This document shows positions 32,263 through 34,435 of a stretch of 34,435 bases of DNA, one piece after another. Every line of letters begins with the position of its first letter. Positions within the stretch are counted from its first letter, which is position 1. The translations under genes and the position numbers were made by a program. Origin of the DNA: Myxococcales bacterium (GTDB taxonomy: Bacteria > Myxococcota_A > Polyangia > Polyangiales > Polyangiaceae). The notes beneath the pieces are model-generated. The model was given only the letters and a program-made list of their open reading frames with translations. It was not told where the DNA came from and did not search any database. The stretch lies in NCBI GenBank assembly GCA_025355005.1, contig JANXLV010000202.1:1-34435 (forward strand), read 5' to 3'.

Positions 32263-33132
32263 GTGGTGTTTCGCCGCTTCGTCGTCCTCATCGTTCGCCT
32301 CGCCATCGCAGCGTCCATCCTGGGCACTGCGGGCGTCGGCCGTGCGGATGGCGCGCGCTCCACGCTGTCGGAAGAGGATCCCCTCTTCGAGCGCCGGCCC
32401 ATCGGTCACGAGGCCGACTCCGAGCACGAGTCGAAGCATGCGCTTCCGTGCCGGCCCACGGTCACCTGCACGGCCGACATCGTCCCCGCGGGCGATCTCG
32501 AGGTGGAGTCTGGCGTCGTCTCCAGGAAGCAGCGCACGGGCTTCACGCTCAGCGCGCCGCTCCTCATGAAGTATTCCGTCTCGCACGAGCTGCAGATCCA
32601 GCTCGGTGGCAACACGCTGACCGCGATCCGCACACAGAAGCGCTCCACGTATTTCGACAACGCGGTGGGCGGCCTGAAGGTCCACATCGTCGATCAGACG
32701 GACAAGCGACCGTCCCTCGCGCTGTCGGGCGCGATCAGCGTGCCCACGTTCCGCGCCGACGGCTACGAGCGTGCCTACAATGGCATCTTCACGGCCTACG
32801 CCACCAAGGACTTCGGCCCCATCCACCTGGACCTCAACCTGGGCGTGAACGCCGCGGGCATCGACAAGATCGCCACGGGCCAGGGCTACGCGGCGCTCGC
32901 GGCAGAGACGGAGTTCACGACGGAGTTCGGCGCCATCCTCGAGGGATACATCTTCTCCGACGCGCAGCCCTATGTGGCGGAGGACGCGGGCATCGTCTTC
33001 GCGTTCACGCACAGCCCCAAGCCGTGGCTCGTCTTCGACGCTGGCGCCGACGTCTCGCTCTACCAATCAACGCGTGTATATTCCACGTTCTTTGGAGTCA
33101 CGTTCATCCCGCTCACGCTGGGCCACGACTGA
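32263..33132 (+). CDS. Outer-membrane beta-barrel-like protein
   Basis: 289 aa from GTG 32263 (a second GTG follows). The signal VVLIVRLAIAASILGTAGVG is cleaved near GRADGA. The mature part has a Cys pair (LPCRPTVTCTADIVPAG) and then alternating strands: DLEVESGVVSRKQRTGFTLS, LQIQLGGNTLTAI, IHLDLNLGVNAAG, WLVFDAGADVSLYQS and a C-terminal STFFGVTFIPLTLG. Resembles transporter-like MetA-pathway barrels of unknown substrate. Divergent from DUF523, 41 bp between starts. Confidence 0.78.
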   Translation: MVFRRFVVLIVRLAIAASILGTAGVGRADGARSTLSEEDPLFERRPIGHEADSEHESKHALPCRPTVTCTADIVPAGDLEVESGVVSRKQRTGFTLSAPLLMKYSVSHELQIQLGGNTLTAIRTQKRSTYFDNAVGGLKVHIVDQTDKRPSLALSGAISVPTFRADGYERAYNGIFTAYATKDFGPIHLDLNLGVNAAGIDKIATGQGYAALAAETEFTTEFGAILEGYIFSDAQPYVAEDAGIVFAFTHSPKPWLVFDAGADVSLYQSTRVYSTFFGVTFIPLTLGHD

Positions 33133-33171
33133 TACGAGAGGGACTGAGCACGCCTTCGACGTCGAGCAAGC

Positions 33172-34122
33172 TCAGTGCTGGGGTGCTGGCGCGCTTGCGT
33201 CCGCCGTGCCGCCGTCTGGAGCTCCGGCGTCTGGCTTCTTCCAGAGCGCCACGCCGGCGTCTGCGTGCACGTCGCCCAGCATCATCGTGAGCATCTCGTC
33301 CTCGGCGCTCTCCACCTTCTTCAGGGAGATCTTCAGCGTCAGGGGCTCGATCACGGCGAGCTTCTCGGTCACGAGCTTCTTCGCGTTTGGCCCCGCGGGC
33401 CCGAGGCCCATGCGCAGTGAGCGCTCCGCTTCACGCCACAGCGCCGCCGCGCCTTCTGCTGCGCGGAAGATGTTTGCGCCATAACGCCCGCCAGGGCCGT
33501 CGCGCCTCCCGAGATCGCGCTGCACGCAGGCGGAGTGGTCCGGGTGCAGCTCCGGAACCATCTTGTCCAGTGGCTCGCCGCGCCCGATCGCGCCGTAGGT
33601 ATCGCACGCACCGGCCACGCTGTGCGCGACCGCCGCGATCAGCTTGATGGCGGTGGCCTCGTCGTTCGCGGTGACCCCGACGTCCGGCGCCACGCGCGCC
33701 ATCTCGGTGGCCACGGCCATGCGCAGCGCATCTACGCCGGCGCCCTGGCCGGACTTCAGCATGTTGAGCCACGAGTTGGTGGCCTGCGCGATATCACCGC
33801 GATGGTCCCGCGAAAGCGCCACGGCCATCGCCGCGCACGACGCCTGGTCGGGATTGTCCGAGTGGAAGCCCGTCCGCGAACCCATGTAGTTTGCAAGTGT
33901 CGTGAGGCAGGCGGGCCCATCCGGACCGCACGCGGGGGCGTCGTCCACCTTGCGGGTCCCCGCGCCAAGGCTCACGTTCAGCGCAACGATGTTCTCACCG
34001 CTGACCTTCGGCGCCGAGTTGTACCGGTACGCCGTGACCAGCGCCGCGACGATGCCGCCGAAGATGACGGCCTTGACCCACGGCCGTTGAAAGAATGAGG
34101 GGGCGTCGCTGGTGTCGCTCAC
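33172..34122 (-). CDS. Membrane-anchored hypothetical protein
   Basis: 316 aa from GTG 34122. A cytosolic tail SDTSDAPSFFQRP is followed by one transmembrane helix (about 15-33: VKAVIFGGIVAALVTAYRY) and a large extracytoplasmic domain, mainly helical (CAAMAVALSRDHRGDIAQ, AATEMARV region, IKLIAAVAHSVAGACD), with several Cys, ending in an Asp/Ala/Pro-rich tail (PDAGAPDGGTADASAPAP). The frame stays open upstream to 34317, but that part is Arg/Ser-rich and not protein-like. Start is uncertain because the GGGG upstream is only 2 bases from GTG. No family recognised. Confidence 0.68.
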   Translation of the reverse strand: MSDTSDAPSFFQRPWVKAVIFGGIVAALVTAYRYNSAPKVSGENIVALNVSLGAGTRKVDDAPACGPDGPACLTTLANYMGSRTGFHSDNPDQASCAAMAVALSRDHRGDIAQATNSWLNMLKSGQGAGVDALRMAVATEMARVAPDVGVTANDEATAIKLIAAVAHSVAGACDTYGAIGRGEPLDKMVPELHPDHSACVQRDLGRRDGPGGRYGANIFRAAEGAAALWREAERSLRMGLGPAGPNAKKLVTEKLAVIEPLTLKISLKKVESAEDEMLTMMLGDVHADAGVALWKKPDAGAPDGGTADASAPAPQH

Positions 34123-34145
34123 GGCCCCTACATTACTCGACAACC

Positions 34146-34173
34146 ACGACGACGACGACAACGACGACGACGT
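34146..34173. repeat. ACG trinucleotide repeat tract
   Basis: Five ACG units, a break (ACA), and four more ACG units. It lies just upstream of the predicted GTG start of the membrane-anchored protein and may be a simple low-complexity tract. Confidence 0.7.
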
Positions 34174-34291
34174 GGACGCTAGACGGAAACGCGTGGACTG
34201 CGGATCCTCGCCGCTTCGTTTCTGCGTAAACAGCGTCGCATGGCGTGAGAGCCGCCCGTCAGGCAAGGCTTCGAGCGAGCACGGAGCGGAA

Positions 34292-34435
34292 CGGACTCTT
34301 GTCTCACGATCCCGCACATCTTGCTTGCACTCTACATGCGGTCATGATCAGAGGCGCTCATGGAAAAGGTGAGCGGGATCGAGGCGGAGTTCGGGGGATT
34401 GTCACTTGGCGACCCGCGTCGTTCCCGGCGCGTGG
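34292..34435 (+). mobile_element. Left end of an IS4-family (Tn5-like) insertion sequence
   Basis: CGGACTCTTGTCTCACGATC (34292-34311) resembles the outside end of Tn5/IS50 (as recalled, CTGACTCTTATACACAAGT), with eight of the first nine bases equal. It lies 68 bp before a transposase start, a normal distance for this group. The element continues beyond the window, so the right end and target duplication cannot be seen. Confidence 0.5.
34360..34435 (+). CDS. IS4-family transposase, N-terminal start only
   Basis: Only 25 codons are in the window, from ATG 34360. EKVSGIEAEFGGLSLGDPRR followed by SRRV matches the N-terminal DNA-binding domain of Tn5/IS4-type transposases, whose pattern is EFxxxxLGDxRRxxRL. 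The rest runs off the right edge. The catalytic DDE domain cannot be judged. Confidence 0.8.
   Translation, partial: MEKVSGIEAEFGGLSLGDPRRSRRV

Noticed and set aside
32220..33290. Plus-strand open frame of 356 codons
   Set aside because: Arg/His-rich shadow of the outer-membrane barrel gene at 32263-33132, which has a signal peptide and beta-strand pattern.
34146..34173. CRISPR-like or phase-variation repeat
   Set aside because: A simple ACG trinucleotide tract without spacers, probably low complexity.

Overview
The window is GC-rich DNA with very strong codon bias. It carries many predicted lipoproteins with Asp/Gly- or Ala/Pro-rich linkers after the lipobox (DGGADDGG, DAGAPDGG) and Cys-rich C-x-D-x-D-C-G motifs, and small outer-membrane barrels. 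This is typical of a free-living Myxococcota (Polyangia-type, formerly Deltaproteobacteria). That placement is inference from protein style; no rRNA or marker gene is present.

Left end (1-4462): a divergent pair. On the minus strand one uninterrupted reading frame (3487 to beyond base 1) joins a complete DabB (NuoL-like cation-translocating membrane subunit) to DabA (DUF2309, zinc carbonic-anhydrase-like subunit). This makes an apparent single-chain DAB inorganic-carbon pump. A LysR-type regulator faces it across an 81-bp gap holding an inverted repeat.

4475-8877: a partly eroded cluster of the kind linked to light and singlet-oxygen responses (SOUL haem protein, DCC remnant, DUF2878, NTF2-like, DUF1475 and an SDR fragment on minus; GTP cyclohydrolase II, CbiX-like chelatase and a truncated NAD-binding protein on plus). 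The two arms diverge from 7170-7397. There, 11-bp-phased repeats with a TnnACA core overlap both promoters and look like an operator for a B12-dependent CarH/LitR photoreceptor. Three of the genes are truncated or decayed.

8878-17800: accessory envelope and metabolic genes (hypothetical membrane protein, Pro-rich TM protein, a DUF5005-like pseudogene with an internal deletion, PIG-L deacetylase lipoprotein, type II NADH dehydrogenase with an overlapping NTF2-like gene, diiron ferritin-like lipoprotein, and a tetR/MBL-fold operon with a near-perfect operator).

17850-25450: isoaspartyl methyltransferase with an outer-membrane protein, a B12-binding-type radical SAM enzyme with a small membrane protein, a GTCGAA repeat beside an orphan C-terminal domain, lipoproteins, and DUF2239 under a 16-bp perfect palindrome.

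25556-34435: a lone minimal flagellin, a TetA-like MFS exporter, a serine hydrolase coupled to a small Cys-containing secreted protein, a 747-aa lipoprotein with one CxxCH haem motif, DUF523, an outer-membrane barrel, a membrane-anchored hypothetical protein and, at the right edge, the start of an IS4-family transposase with a candidate Tn5-like terminal repeat. No tRNA, rRNA or CRISPR array was seen.
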